A stretch of DNA of 64,000 bases, from positions 186,001 through 250,000 of the forward strand of contig OZ025747.1 of assembly GCA_964019335.1 (NCBI GenBank). Reading direction: 5' to 3'. Every line of letters starts with the position of its first letter. Position 1 is the first letter of the stretch. Origin of the DNA: Diplonema japonicum (lineage: Eukaryota; Euglenozoa; Diplonemea; Diplonemida; Diplonemidae). Position numbers and translations under genes: made by a program. Shown here piece after piece: positions 40,122-52,694 of the stretch. The notes beneath the pieces were generated by a model. The model had not been told where the DNA came from and did not search any database. It saw only the letters and a program-made list of their open reading frames with translations.

Positions 40122-41623
40122 ATGGGCGCGGTTGTAGGAGAGGTTTTGGGATGGTTGAAAATGAGCGCGGTGCACGAGAAAATGGAGGCGAACGGGTTTG
40201 AGGATTTTGAAATGGTGCTGAAGTGCACACAGGAGGAGCTCGTGGACGATCTAGCCCTGGACCAGTCGACCGCGAAGAAACTGACGAACATAGCAACCCT
40301 GCATTGCTGGCTCGCGGAACGACGGCTAGAGGAATACACAAAGGGAATCTTCGAAAGCACAGTACTCACACTGGCAAAACTCGCCGAGTGCAGAACTGAC
40401 GATTCCGTACAAGAACTGGGCGTGCACAAGCTGGGACACCGCAAAAAACTTCTAGAGGAACTGGAAAAACACCGAGAAGCAGAAAACAAAAAAAGAGTCC
40501 AGCTCATATCTGAAAAATGCGGGGGAGACGTACGGAAACAAATACGTGCTGTTCTCTGCAACGTAACCGAGGCCGACAAACCGGTGGCAAATTTGTTACG
40601 CGGTTTTAAAATGACGAAACGAGCGTTTGAAACCCCGAGTATAAAAGCACCCGAGTACCCCGGTCTCATCATCAGCCCCAGTATACCCGAGCGACAACCG
40701 ATCGAGGTTCCGAACTGGAAGCCCGAGGAGGAATTCGTGGAAACAGAAGAGATCGGCCACGGATCCTTCGGCAGAGTATTCAAGGTTGTTTCAGGAACCG
40801 GTGTCTTCTTCGCTCTCAAGAAGATCCCATTAGTCACAGAGGACGATGTGTGCCGTGAATATGAAATTTTAAAGAGGTTGTCTCATCCTAACATTATAAA
40901 GGTCCACCATTTGTACCGCACGCCTGGAGAGGATGGCCAGCCTCCTATCTTGAACATTGTGATGACGTTGTGCGGGACAACCGAGCTAAACACGCTGATG
41001 GACCTGAAGTCACCCCGTGCGTTGCGTTTCTACACCGTGCAGCTAATTGATGGGTTGAATTATCTGCACGGCAAAGGGATCATCCACAGCGACATCAAAC
41101 CGAATAATGTTTTGGTCAGCGGTGTTAACAGATTGAAACTAACCGATTTTGGTTTGTCGCGTGTTCAAAACCCGAAAAAGGGCCAGGAAGTGTGCGAGGC
41201 TGAGAATACCGGCGGCGGCACCTTAGTCTACAAATCTCCAAAGCTCGTCAACGACGGGCAGCACACCAAGCAGTCTGACATCTGGGCGTTCACCTGCACG
41301 GTCCTCGAGCTGGCCACCGGGGAGCCTCCTTGGAAAAACAAAAAATTTCGCAACGCCGGTCAGCTCACCTTCTTCCTCGGAAACTGTTGGGAAACGCACG
41401 AGATACCTTCCCTAGAAAAGCTCAGCAACGACACCGAGCTGCAGTCTTTCCTGACCTTGGGCTTCGAAGCGGAACGATGTGGTATGAAGAAAGGGGGGGG
41501 AAAAGGAGAAAAAAAAAAAGAAATCCCACAGGGCACGACTGCGAGACGTTGTTAAAACACGAAATGCTCGGCGCCGACAAGCCAGCCGTTCGAGAAGCTC
41601 GCGCGCTGTCGGAAACTGTCTAA
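40122..41623 (+). CDS. SAM-domain protein kinase, copy 2
   Basis: Exons 40122-41481 and 41532-41623; 483 aa, same architecture as the copy 4,248 nt upstream. It has G317 (YLHGKGIIHSD), V330 and V335 around the catalytic loop and G135. Four of the five nucleotide differences from copy 1 fall within about 60 nt; the rest of the 1.5-kb gene differs at one site. YLHxKGI with Gly is closer to the common kinase consensus, so copy 2 may be the ancestral form (inference). Confidence 0.85.
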
Positions 41624-41828
41624 AAACGGGGGGGAGGGGAGTATTATTTAAATGTAATCTGTTCAAATGAATTAAAAAAAAATGTGTTTTGTGTTTGTTA
41701 ACCTACCTTAATTTTTCTTGAAAATTTCCGGTAAATCTTTGTCATCATCAAAAAAAAAAAAAAAAAAAAAAAAACTAGGCGGCAAAGGGGCGGGGGTGGG
41801 CGGGGGGGAAGGGGGAAAGGCCACCGGA

Positions 41829-44800
41829 ATGTCTCAAGGAGGCAACGTAGTAAGAAGTTTCGGGGATTTGCAATGCGCCCTGGCCGAGCAGATCGCGGTG
41901 GAGAACGATGAGCTGAGGGAGGACATCACCATGTTTCTAGAGGCGCCGCGAAAATACTGGGGTAAACAACTGTGGAAAACGTCGTTGAGGGGAGCGGCAT
42001 GGGAGCAATGGAGAGCAGAAGAAGCAGCAATTGTTCACGACGAGCCAAGGATTGTGTTCTGGATTGAAAAGCTCGCCTCTGCCTTGAACTTAACAGGACC
42101 CGACGCGCAGAAAATATCACTTCTCTGCAACCCTTCATACGTATCTCAAGTAGGACGGGACGGCTCCGACACACAATTCGCCTCCTCAGCGTTCACTCAT
42201 CAAGTGGTTAGGTACTATTACCACGAGCGGTGTGCAAAAATTTACTGCAAGTGTCTGTTGTTGCAGGCTGTTCCGCAGACAGGGCTTGAGTTCCAGGAGT
42301 CTCTACACAACCGAAGGGAAGCGATCGAGCATCTTACTGGCGACACCCCGTTCCCCATTGACCCAGCTAGTAGTTCACGGACAGATCTGTTCCGTGCTGA
42401 GCGTGACCGGCAACGTTGTGCTGAACACTCTGCGCTTCTCCACTACCTCCTGTGCCTCTTTCATTACGACCAGCCACCGCCGCCTGCCGATCTTGTTAAA
42501 GAACTGTCGTGTATGTTGACGTCCAACCCGCACTCCCTTCTCCACACCTTCAACAAAAGTAAAACGGGCCAGGGGTTCGTGATACCCGCCTCGCGTTTCC
42601 GCACGGTTTTCACCGCGTGGGTCGTGCAGTGCCTTGTTTCCGTGTACCCTTTAAACCAGTACAGCACGCTGCAATCCTTGCTCGAACCGCCACTCTACAA
42701 CACTCTTCTAGAGCTTGAAGGCCCCGAGGGATCCCTTGTCCACCTTGTCATGATGTGCGTGGACCATGGTATTTCAGGGTACCCCTCACACCACGTGGTC
42801 TGCCATGGATTGTCCATGCTGCAGTACCTTATCACGGGGAAGTACACGGCACCGCCTGGACATGCCGAAACGGAGACGACATTACCGGGGTTGGACATGA
42901 AAAGCTTCACGTTCATCAAGGAGCCGATGAAGAGCTTAGCGAGGAAAGTTCTTGCGATTGTGAACACGGTGATCCCGCCGAAGAAGGCGACGGAGACGGT
43001 ACTGCTGATCATGACAAGGGTGGCGATTGTCGCGAAGGCGGACGACGAGATAACATCTGTTCCGGATGAGTACACGCCCCCCTCGTTGCTTCAGGAGTTG
43101 TCAAGAACAGCTGGTTGGCTGTTCCCGTCATGTCTCTCAACAACTGCTCTCTTCGAGCTTGTCGCGTCATGCCCACCATCGCATCAGGACGAGTGGTGGA
43201 CGTGCCTTCGTGTCGTCGATAAAACCGCCATCTCGTACCCCTTCGACCAGCAGGTCAGCGAGCACCTCGACCGCTCGCAGCGTATCCTCGCCGACCTTCC
43301 TGACGATGCCACCATGCACGAGATCATCTCTCTGCCTTCCGAAAAGGAGCGTGTTCAAGGCGACCGCGTGCCCGTTAAGCTAGGCGCATGGTGCGCACCC
43401 ATGGCGCCCATCCCCAACATGAAAGCGGCCGAGGAAGCCGAACGCCGCATCCGCCAACGATTAGAGGGCAGCGACTACCCGCAACAGCAGATCTTCGCCG
43501 TGTGGAAGCTCCCTGAAGACAATTATATTAACGGTTGGATGTGGATGTGCATTAGATGCCTGCACATCCTGCAGCTGGGACGGAGGGTCGAACCCCAGAC
43601 CGACAAATGGTTGGTCCCCTACCTTGAGCTCGTGAACTCCATCATCCCGCTCTTCCACGTCATGATGTGCGGGATGAACCCCGACCCAGATGAAGAGCTT
43701 GTGCATTTCACGAACGGGGGGCATGCTAAATTGCAGGAGTTGGAAAGTTATTTCCAGGAAATCCAAAAGGTGCTGGATTCGACGTTTCAGAGCACGTGGT
43801 CGTTGCCATGGGTGCTGACTGAAGTACTGGCGAACCTGGTGGAGTGGCAAGAGGCGAAATGCTACTCGCAGCGTGCGACGCTGGTGAAGAGCTGTTCGAC
43901 TACCTTGAAGTCTCTGCTGAGAATATCGCGTTCGAAGAGCGTGCAAGGGAACAAGTCCTTATCGAACAACGTGACGGAGTCGGTGGTGTCGTCACTAAGG
44001 TCTTTGTTTCACCCTGGGAAGCAAACCAGCAGGTCGCCCCTTCTGCACCTGTTCTGGGTTGTCGAAGCGGCAAACAAACGATGCTCTTGCACATATGGTG
44101 TCGTGTCGCTCGTTAAAGAGCTGCTCAGCGACTCCAACGACTACTACTACTTCGGCGCCGATCTTCTCGAGATAGCCTCCTATGTTTGTGAGATTTTCAC
44201 AGACCTCAGCAACCAGTGGTACCACAATGCCGATGAGCAATGGGAGCTCACCCACGACTGTCTCCATACCATCATCAGCGTCATCAAGCAGACGAGGCTT
44301 CAGAGAACTCTCCCTAAAGTCCCCAGCCCTCCTGAAACCCCAGTCATCAACCATCTCATCCACCACAACAGAATGGGCCGTGCCCTCGCCGACACCATCG
44401 GTCGCGCCTGCAACTCCATCTACGACGTCGACAGAACCGACAAGGGACCCTCGGCATCGCTTGCTAGCAAGGTCTTGCTTCTCGCTCTGCAGCTCACCGA
44501 GTACGGCTTGGAGGCTTGCGACGACGCTGTAAAGCAAGGCCAGCCCCTGCCAGCGTTAGGAAAACTACTGTGTGAGACGGAGACAGGTGTCTCGCTGAAG
44601 GTAGGCGATAATTTCACCGTCCCTGCCCTCACATTCCACGTGGCAGCGTACGGTCCTGACGACATGACACGCATCCAGGCATGCCGTACCTTTGGTGTGC
44701 TGTGCACAGTTGCGCAGAGTGGGTCGTTGCTGCGTCATGTGGGATACCGTGCGGTGTCGACGGGGAAGAAGATCTTGACAGACATCGACCCCGAAGGCCC

Positions 44801-47800
44801 CACCGGGGCGTGGACGAAGACTTCGTTCGACTCGCCTGACCCGCAGATGCAGCAGGCATACCGGCACGGGCTGATGCACCCTGACACCACGGACTCGCAA
44901 ATGCCGCATATCTTCCGCAGCAGAGCAGAGGTGCAAATGGTGTGGGAGGACGCTTCCCTCGCCACGATGCGCTTGTTATCCATCATACGCATGATGAGCA
45001 GCATGGTGTCGCATCAGCCGCAGCTTTTCATGCAGTCCTTCATGGGCCAGGGGCAGATGTCTGACCCGTTGGGTGACCTTATCCGCAACTTTGTCTACGA
45101 TGACAACACCCCCTCCAGCGAGTGCCGCCCTACCGTCCGCGAGGCTGTCGTTGAGCTGTTCGTCTCCGCCCTTGAATCCCAAGAGCCCTGCAGAAGCGTT
45201 ATCCTCGCTAGGACCGTCCCGACACTCAGCATCAAAATCACCGCTGATGCCCCTGGGCTTGGCGACCGCCTTGCCGGTGAAGATAAACGAGGCTGTCCGT
45301 GGCACAGCATGCCTTTCGTCAAACAGGAAGATTTCAAAAACCTAAAAGCCCTTTTAGAAAAGGCTGTGAACGGCACGGTCACGTGTGTGCAGTTTGACAG
45401 AAGCAGGTCGTGGACTCAGTGCGGGTTCAGCAGACGAAACAAAGACGTAGTGGATGCACCCATGGCGCTCACAGTGGGCCCTCTGAAATCGCAGCCGTCC
45501 GTGGGGCTCAGGAATGAGATCCTCCAAGAGGCCGCAGCGATTGCAAAGAAATCATTCGAAGCGGTGGGGATCGAAAACGTATCCGTCTTTGCATCATGGG
45601 CGCTTGAGAAGCCGGTGCACGACCCAGAGGTGTGGTCGGTGTTGGCAGAGGCGCTTGCGGCATGTAGGTACTCCATTGGGGAATGGATGGCAGACGACCA
45701 GGAGTTGGGGAAGACAGAACGTGCTGGGGGCATGTCATGGTGGATCTTCACGGCGGGGCACATTCTGCGTGCCATGAGCGTTGTGTCAAGCCTTTACCTG
45801 CTGTACCCCCCGCACAGGTACACAGAGGAGGTCATGCTGACCAACCCGGAGGATTACCAGACTGCCGAGCTTGTCAGCGCCGTGCGACGATGCATCGACA
45901 GAGTGCTAGGGAAGTGGGGCGACCAAGGCACATCAGAGACCGCCGGTGTTTTGGGCATGATGATCCCGCTAAAGAACGAGAACCTTACTATTGACGGTCT
46001 GCTGGGTCAGGCAGCGGGGCTCTTCTATGGCTCTGTGGCGGTCCCCACGGTGCACCATCCAAGGACAGTGCTTACCCCTAGAAAGAGATCCGCCACCAAC
46101 AAACCGGCGCCTTCCCCGAGGAAGACCACCATCGGTGATGGGTCCCCGAAGATGGTCTCCCCGTTGATCCGGCCCGCCTTTGCCGACACGCCCGGCAGCA
46201 ACGAGCAGCAGCTCCTGATGTCGATCGACAACACATCTCTGTTCCCCAGCACGCCCTTTGACACGTCAGGGATCCCCAGCGAGCATGACCTGCCCGTCGA
46301 GGGCTCTCCTGAACGGGTATGTCCTTTTCTTTTTAACATCAAAATCATCCCCAATAGGTAACCCTCTATGAGATGCTTCATAAGGCGGAGTCAGCGGTGC
46401 ACAATGCACTCCGCGATGCAGGGGTCACTGAAGAGCTGGTGCCAGCTGGGGTATGAGGCCTTTTGTTTTGTTTTTTTGCTTCTTCAACACACCGACAGGT
46501 GCCCAATGCAAAGCAGATTGCCCTAGCCATGTTCCGTGGGAAGACAGGGTGCAGCAGGGCTGTCATCGATGGCGTGGCTCCGTTTGCGACACAAAAGATG
46601 CCTGGGGTATGTGATCTACCGACAACAACTGGCACCACGAAAAAAAAAAAAAAAAAAAAAACAGGCCTTCATCGACATGGAGACCATCAAGGCCGCCTAC
46701 CCCCGGTACGTGGTCCTCGCACGTGTCTGTCAGGAGCTGAACGATGTGGTGGGCTTGGCTGCGGCTGCCTTCCACATGCTGACGTCGACATCACAGCTTA
46801 TCAGCGTGCTGATCAAGAGCAGCTACTGCTGCCCGGCTTCTCAAAAGAAGCTTAAACTGCTGCCGACAATTGCCTTGTTGGAACCAGCTGACTGGAGGCA
46901 AGGCGTTCACACCCGTACTTCTCTTGTTTACATCATTCTAAAGAGATGTTTGCTACACCCGCCACACGATTCTGCCGGTCAGGACCAGGAGCCTGACCCG
47001 TCGCCTCTCGTTTCTCTTCTCGACACGCATATCCGTTCGGAATCCTGCAAAGTACTGACGGAAATGTTGGCGGAGGTATCGAACCGTGCCACGCTAGTGA
47101 GGGAGGGGAAGCTTGACGCCTCTGAGAAGCCGTTCGCGTCGCCGCAAGACCTCCACACCGTCCATCGCCACATCATATGGAACGTGTACAGTGTGTTGCA
47201 GTCCATGCATGCTACAAAGCAAGAGAACACAATCAGCACGAGTGCACGGAACTCCCGCATGGGCAACTCCCGCGTTGGGGAGGCAGACCTTATCCTCTCC
47301 CTCTGCTTGCTGGGGTCTGGCAGTGATGGCACCAAGTCCTTCAAGTCCGACCCCGACGGAGACACAGCAGCTATTGCATCGGCCCTTTTCCCACACCTCC
47401 ACCAATACCTTTGTATGGACAACCTTGCGTCTGCTGACCAAGCCGACATCGACTGCTACAAGGCGGCCTTCGTTGCCTTGTGCACCTTTGGTGTTCCCAG
47501 CGGCGAGGAGCGCCACGCTGTCCAGGTTGCCAGAACGCTTCTCGACCACCTCCGCAGGCTGCACTGCTCGCTGCAGGACGAACTCAGCAAGCAGAAAATC
47601 ATTCTCGAAGTGGGCACCTCCTCTAACACCTCATCCTTGGCTGTTCAGCACATCGTCGACAGGGCGCTGCTGATCCTCAAGGGGCTCCGCTCCATGGCAG
47701 CTTCCCCAACAGGAATCGAGGTCTTCGCTGCTGCAGAGGTGCTCCCCTTCCTGGCTACACTTCGTTTGTTCATGCCCCCTGCCAGTGACAGCTTGTCGCC

Positions 47801-49307
47801 GTGCACACCGGACAGAGAGAAGCAGAACATCCAACCGTGGCACACGTTGTGGCAGGCGCTGCTTGACACAGTGTCGGCTGCTGCGATCCCGCCGCCTGTT
47901 GACGGGCGGCAGAAGGAGTTCTCGCAGGACTTTGCGATGCAGGTCTATGCGTTTACAGAGAAGTTAGGACCCCGCATTGTGTGGCTGCTGGGGGCTCAGG
48001 GGCTGCGGTGCAGCATATCAGACGAGACAGTAAGGTCCTTGCAGCTGGTGAGCTGCGTGACTCGGAGCAAGCTGGCTAGCGGGACACCTATCTCTGTGAA
48101 GAACCCCGCCGTGTACTGGATACCTGAGCTGCATGTCTCGCTGGTGCACATTAAAAATTGTTTAAGCACCGAAAAGGGTAAGGTGGGGACGAAACCAGAA
48201 GTGGCCCCCCTGCTGCAGGCCAGCATTGGCAGGCCCGTGTCAACAACAGCGGCAGATGTGATGGATTACAAAAAGCAGGCCTTGTACCTGGATGCGGCAT
48301 CGCAGATATTATCGATCCTCCGGCTGCACATTGTGTCTGTGCTGCCTGTTGCAGCACCCGTGGGGTCCCTGGGCAAGGCTTCCCCTCCTGTGAAGAAGCT
48401 TCTGGAGACACTGGAGCTCGCGATTGAAACAAGGGGACGGGATTTCACCGCGAAGATCAATGAGGTGTGCGAAGCCACTGCTACTGCACCGGAGGCCTGT
48501 ATATGGAAGATGTTAAAGGAGAAGGGCCACCCGTTCTCCTGCCAGCAAACCTCGCAGATCAGGAGGCTGAAAGAATCGATTTTGGTGGAGTGCGCGTCAT
48601 ACTGGTGTGTTTTTTCTTTTTTCTTTTTTTTTTTCAATTTCTTTTTTTTTTTTTGCAGGGCACCCTCCGCATCGGCATCATCCAGAGAGCTGTACCTAAT
48701 GGAGAAGAAAGAAGGCAATGTGGTAGAGTCACTAGAGGAGATCGCAATATTCGGGATGGATGATGACTTTACGAAACCTGCTAAAAGTATATTATTCCCC
48801 CTTTCCCCCCCATTTAAAAACAAAACAAACAGCTCTTGCGGAAGTGACAGAGGTCATGGCTGCCACTTTAGCACAGCTACTGACACCCTCGACAGATGGT
48901 GTTGCCAAGAGCAGGAAGAAGGAAATGCAAGTTAGTTCTACTGTTAAAGCTGCTGCTTGTGCGATTGAGCATGCGGCTGTTCTGAGGGGGGTGTACACGT
49001 CATGCTTGGAGCTGCTTGCAGACGATGAAACGCAAATGTTGTGGGCAGGGAATGTGCTGCAGAGAATGTTCGGGGACAGGGCAGGCGTCAGCATGGGCAA
49101 CATCCCTGGGAGCATCCTACTCAAGAGAATCGGTTTGCCCATCACCCAGCTCATGCAGATTGGTAACATTCAAGAAGTTCGCAAGGCCCAGGCTGCTCTG
49201 GCTCTGCATTGCATCGACGAAGCCTGCAGGCAACCAGACCCTACCCCTTGGCTCACTAAGACTTGCCATCTTTTGCAGGCTGCTGTAGCAAATGCTCCAA
49301 AGAGTTT

Positions 49308-49361
<54 letters not shown>

Positions 49362-49472
49362 TTAAATACGAAAAAATCTGCGCAGGGCCCTCTCATCAAT
49401 TCCACCATCCAGCTGCTGCGAAAGCTGACAAAGGAACAGCACAACGTCGATATTTCGTTATTGCAAGATTGA
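41829..49472 (+). CDS. Nup188/Nup192-like inner-ring nucleoporin (probable)
   Basis: Seven exons: 41829-46316, 46358-46450, 46499-46606, 46665-48604, 48659-48786, 48833-49308 and 49386-49472, about 2,439 aa. The protein is an all-helical solenoid without enzymatic motifs. Its N-terminal part resembles Nup188 in order: VRYYYHERCAKIYCKCLLL, EHSALLHYLLCLFHYDQPP, LVHLVMMCVDHG, and later VCEIFTDLSNQWYHNADEQW. Nup188/Nup205 proteins scaffold the inner ring of the nuclear pore. The start chosen is MSQGG; an upstream in-frame ATG would add 37 Gly/Lys-rich residues across a homopolymer. Intron 6 contains a (TA)n and T-run. Length exceeds human Nup188 (about 1,750), so another large scaffold protein is possible. 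Confidence 0.6.
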
Positions 49473-49756
49473 GCTTAGTGTGTTTTCGTTATTCTTTTCT
49501 TTTTTTTTTTTCTTATAGTGTGTTGCCATGGAATTTAAAAAAAAGTTAAATCAAAGAAAAAACCAAAAAAAAAAAAGTTGAGGGGGTATTATTTTTAAGG
49601 TCTGAATTTTTTCTCTTTTTCTTTTTTTTTTGATCAATTTTATTTTCTCTTTCTTTTTTTTTTTTTTTTGTCCCCATGTTCTAGATTTCTTCTAATTTTT
49701 TTTTTTGACGCAAAAAAAAGAAAAAAAAAAAAGGGGAGAAAAAAAAGAAAAAAAAA

Positions 49757-51046
49757 ATGTCCGTGAAAACATTGTTGGTTCTAGCCCTCGCTGGAAGCAC
49801 GTTCGCAGCGTACCCCACGAAGGAAGGCTTGGAGGCGCTGTTCGAGAAGGTCTTGGACGAGGTGGTCCCTAAGTACAACTGTTCGTTCGCGATCGCGTTC
49901 AAAAGCGAGAATTTAACAGCAGAAGCAGCATCGGGCGACAAGACAGGTACGGGCGTCCCGGCCACCCCCGACGACAAGTGGGTATGGGGCTCCGTAACAA
50001 AAATGTCCACCGGCACGTCTATCCTCCAACTGGTACAACAAGGCAAGCTCTCTCTTGACGAACCCGTCCACTCCCACCTCGACCAATGGTTCGCAAGGAC
50101 AAAACCCGCAAACTACTCATCATGCCAAGACCTATGGGGCCCAGAGTCAAGCAAAGTCACCATTCAAAACCTCCTCTCAATGCGCAGTGGTATCCCTGAC
50201 TTCGACACCGCCAAAGGAAGTGGTAAGCATATGACAGATTCCTTCCGTGCTGATGTGTACGCACACCCAACAGAAATGTACACACCTGAGGATTTATTAA
50301 ATGTCCCGTGGGTGCATACAGGTAGCCTTGTGTTCACACCTGGTACGAAGCAAGCTTACAGCTCCACTAATTTTATGTTGCTTGGGATGATTCTCGCGGA
50401 GATTTATGGAGCACAGACATGGACGGAGTTTAATCAGAAAGTTTTGTTCCCGCAGAATATTCTGCCCGAGTTCGTGAACACGTCTTACGCAGACGGTGCA
50501 GGTGGTCCAGCAAAGTACACTTCTGTTCACGGTTTCGACCGTACAAATTACAACAACCAATCCGGGCTTGGTCAAGGAATATCTGTTTACAATGTAGCCG
50601 GTGTTTTCTCAGGATGGACTGCCTCGAACATAGTTGCCCCTGTGAGGGATATCAGCAATTTGGTGTACTCGATTTACGGCCCTCAATACAGGCTGTTGAG
50701 CAAAAAATATGTTGACATGATGATCCCCACTGATCCGTTCTACGGAATGGCCACCTTCAACCTTAGCTTCGACACTGGTCTTTACGCCGCGAAGCATGGG
50801 TATGGATCTGCGTACGGGCATTTGGGTGCCACTTACGGGTACCAGTCGATAGCGGTTTACTTTCCGAAGCTTCAGTTTACCCTTGCTATAGCGTCGGATA
50901 TCGAGACTGACGTGCAGGCGCAGCCGGCGGAAACATACTGTTTGGCCTACAATGGTATTCTTGGAATGATCACGGATACCGATATCAAGTGTCATTTCCA
51001 GGTTGTGGGTTACTATGGTGGGCTTTGCAATTGTACTGCTCAGTAG
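49757..51046 (+). CDS. Secreted beta-lactamase-family serine hydrolase
   Basis: 429 aa with a signal peptide (KTLLVLALAGSTFAAYP). Class C / PBP4-type motifs are in order: SVTK (Ser79 nucleophile, Lys82), YSSTN (Tyr201) and HLG near 355 in place of KTG. Such proteins in eukaryotes (LACTB, fungal and protist homologs) are usually peptidases or esterases, not antibiotic-resistance enzymes. Several N-glycosylation sites (NCS, NLT, NYS, NTS) fit secretion. It has no C-terminal membrane anchor; the C-terminus is Cys-containing. The ATG abuts an A-run. Confidence 0.88.
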   Translation: MSVKTLLVLALAGSTFAAYPTKEGLEALFEKVLDEVVPKYNCSFAIAFKSENLTAEAASGDKTGTGVPATPDDKWVWGSVTKMSTGTSILQLVQQGKLSLDEPVHSHLDQWFARTKPANYSSCQDLWGPESSKVTIQNLLSMRSGIPDFDTAKGSGKHMTDSFRADVYAHPTEMYTPEDLLNVPWVHTGSLVFTPGTKQAYSSTNFMLLGMILAEIYGAQTWTEFNQKVLFPQNILPEFVNTSYADGAGGPAKYTSVHGFDRTNYNNQSGLGQGISVYNVAGVFSGWTASNIVAPVRDISNLVYSIYGPQYRLLSKKYVDMMIPTDPFYGMATFNLSFDTGLYAAKHGYGSAYGHLGATYGYQSIAVYFPKLQFTLAIASDIETDVQAQPAETYCLAYNGILGMITDTDIKCHFQVVGYYGGLCNCTAQ

Positions 51047-51052
51047 AGGAAG

Positions 51053-51083
<31 letters not shown>

Positions 51084-51633
51084 GGTAACAAAAAAAAAAA
51101 AAGTGTTTTTTTTTTTTCTTCTTCTTTTTGCTGCTCTCGTTAATTTCCCCCCCTACCCCCCAAACCCTATCCTCTTTTTTTTTTTCTTGTTTTTTTTTTT
51201 TGCAAATTTTTTGTATTCGAGAAAAAAAAAATCTTATTGGAATGGGGGAAATTTTTGAAGGGGGGGGGGGGGAGGAGAATGAACCTAAACTGCCATGGGT
51301 TGTGGGGTAATGGAAGCAGAGGGGAAAAAAAAAAGAAGCAAGAAAAAAGAAAGAATGGGAAGAAGAAAAAAAAAACTTTATTTTTCTTCCCTTCTTTTCT
51401 CTCTCTCTCTTTCTTTCTCTGCTGTGCTTTCTTTAACTTCTTTCTTCCTTTTTTTTTTTCTTTTCCCCCCCCAAAAAAGTTTTTTTTTTAAAAAATCGCG
51501 TGTTTTTTTTTTTTTTTTCGTCTCCGTTTTATTTAGAAGGATTTTGTACTATCTACACTGGTCTTTTTTTTTTTTTTTTTTTTTTTTTCCACATAAATTT
51601 TCTTTCAGAAAGAGAAAATAAAAATAAAAAAAA
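51047..51633. other. Intergenic, homopolymer-rich
   Basis: A, T, G and C runs and a CT-rich stretch near 51390-51450. No supported gene. Confidence 0.6.
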
Positions 51634-52095
51634 ATGCCAGGACCATTTGGAGGCCTTCTGGCGCCAGTGCCCGTGACCAGATCTGATTATGATGATCGGG
51701 GGGATGATGATTACAGTCTTGACGGGATATTGGCACACTCCGCCTCCCCCCGAAGGGAGCCTGTGCCCGCAACAGTACATAAAGCGGGGAGGATTGCGGC
51801 GCTTGAGGAACAGCTTGCTGAGGCAGAGCAAGAGGCAAACTATTTAAGGCACAGGCATCACTCCTTGGCTACAATGACTACCAATTCAGCTTCTCCTCAG
51901 AGACGGGAGCACACACCACCAGTTCTAACTCATGCCGCTTCTCCTCCGGCATCAAGCGGCTTCCGCATTGTTCAGCAATGTGACGTCCCCTTAGAGGTGA
52001 TGGAGCGCGTGAAACAATATCAAAACATGAGAGAACGGTTCAGCATAGCCCCTCAGCACGAAAAAGCTTCTTTTTTGGTACCGGTGGCGCCATGA
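51634..52095 (+). CDS. Small protein with a short coiled coil, unknown
   Basis: 153 aa; the ATG follows an A-run. Acidic/polar N-terminus, a helix at about residues 50-75 (AGRIAALEEQLAEAEQEANYL), Ser-Pro-rich repeats of the AHSASP / THAASP type, and a charged helix near 125-140. Probably a disordered scaffold or cytoskeletal adaptor; not recognised. Confidence 0.55.
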   Translation: MPGPFGGLLAPVPVTRSDYDDRGDDDYSLDGILAHSASPRREPVPATVHKAGRIAALEEQLAEAEQEANYLRHRHHSLATMTTNSASPQRREHTPPVLTHAASPPASSGFRIVQQCDVPLEVMERVKQYQNMRERFSIAPQHEKASFLVPVAP

Positions 52096-52258
52096 TAAAA
52101 AAAAAAAATAAAAAAAAAAATCTTTTAGATGTTAGATTTAATTTTTTTTTTTCTTTTTTTTTTTCCCATCAGGTTTTTCTAAAAACTCTGGAAGACAGAA
52201 GAAGAAAAAAAAAAAAAAGAGGGGAAACAAAAAAAAACAAAAACAAAAAAAAAAAAAA

Positions 52259-52582
52259 ATGAAAACACCGTTAGACGGTGAGCTCAGCAACGCGGAGCTT
52301 TGTGAATACCTTGCGTTTGTTTCCAGTTACACGCAGACGGCGAGGGACACCAGCCGGGCCTTCGAGGACTTGACCAAAGACTCGAAGGCGGAGAACAAAA
52401 GGCTAGAGGAGTGGATCGACACGGGGAAGCGTAGCAAGGTTGCTTACCTGCTGTCGATGGTGGATGAGAGCAACTACGTGACAACAGACCCGGAAGACAG
52501 ACATATTGTTGATGATCTTCGAAAACAGAAAAGAATGGAGCTGGCCTCGAGGCGGGGGGAGAAGCGCAAGATGGTTAAATAG
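52259..52582 (+). CDS. Small helical protein, unknown
   Basis: 107 aa beginning right after an A-run. Highly charged and probably all-helical, with a basic C-terminus (RKQKRMELASRRGEKRKMVK). No motif recognised. It lies 112 nt upstream of the V-ATPase G gene on the same strand. Confidence 0.6.
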   Translation: MKTPLDGELSNAELCEYLAFVSSYTQTARDTSRAFEDLTKDSKAENKRLEEWIDTGKRSKVAYLLSMVDESNYVTTDPEDRHIVDDLRKQKRMELASRRGEKRKMVK

Positions 52583-52662
52583 ATTTTTTTTCTTTTCTTT
52601 TTCTTTTTCTTTTTTTTTTTTCCCCTTTACCCCTGCTATTTTTATCCCGCACAGCACACTTT

Positions 52663-52693
<31 letters not shown>

Positions 52694-52694
<1 letters not shown>

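Larger units (their letters stand above)
39641..43892. repeat. 4.25-kb tandem duplication, unit 2
   Basis: Second unit of the duplication. It ends where GTGAAGAGC continues into TGTTCG, the intact Nup188-like gene, instead of GCGTGA. The two breakpoints share the 4-nt GAGC, consistent with microhomology-mediated joining. Confidence 0.95.

Noticed and set aside
49757-51046. Antibiotic-resistance beta-lactamase
   Set aside because: It has SxxK and Tyr motifs but HxG instead of KTG, a eukaryotic signal peptide and glycosylation sites, as in eukaryotic serine hydrolases of this fold.
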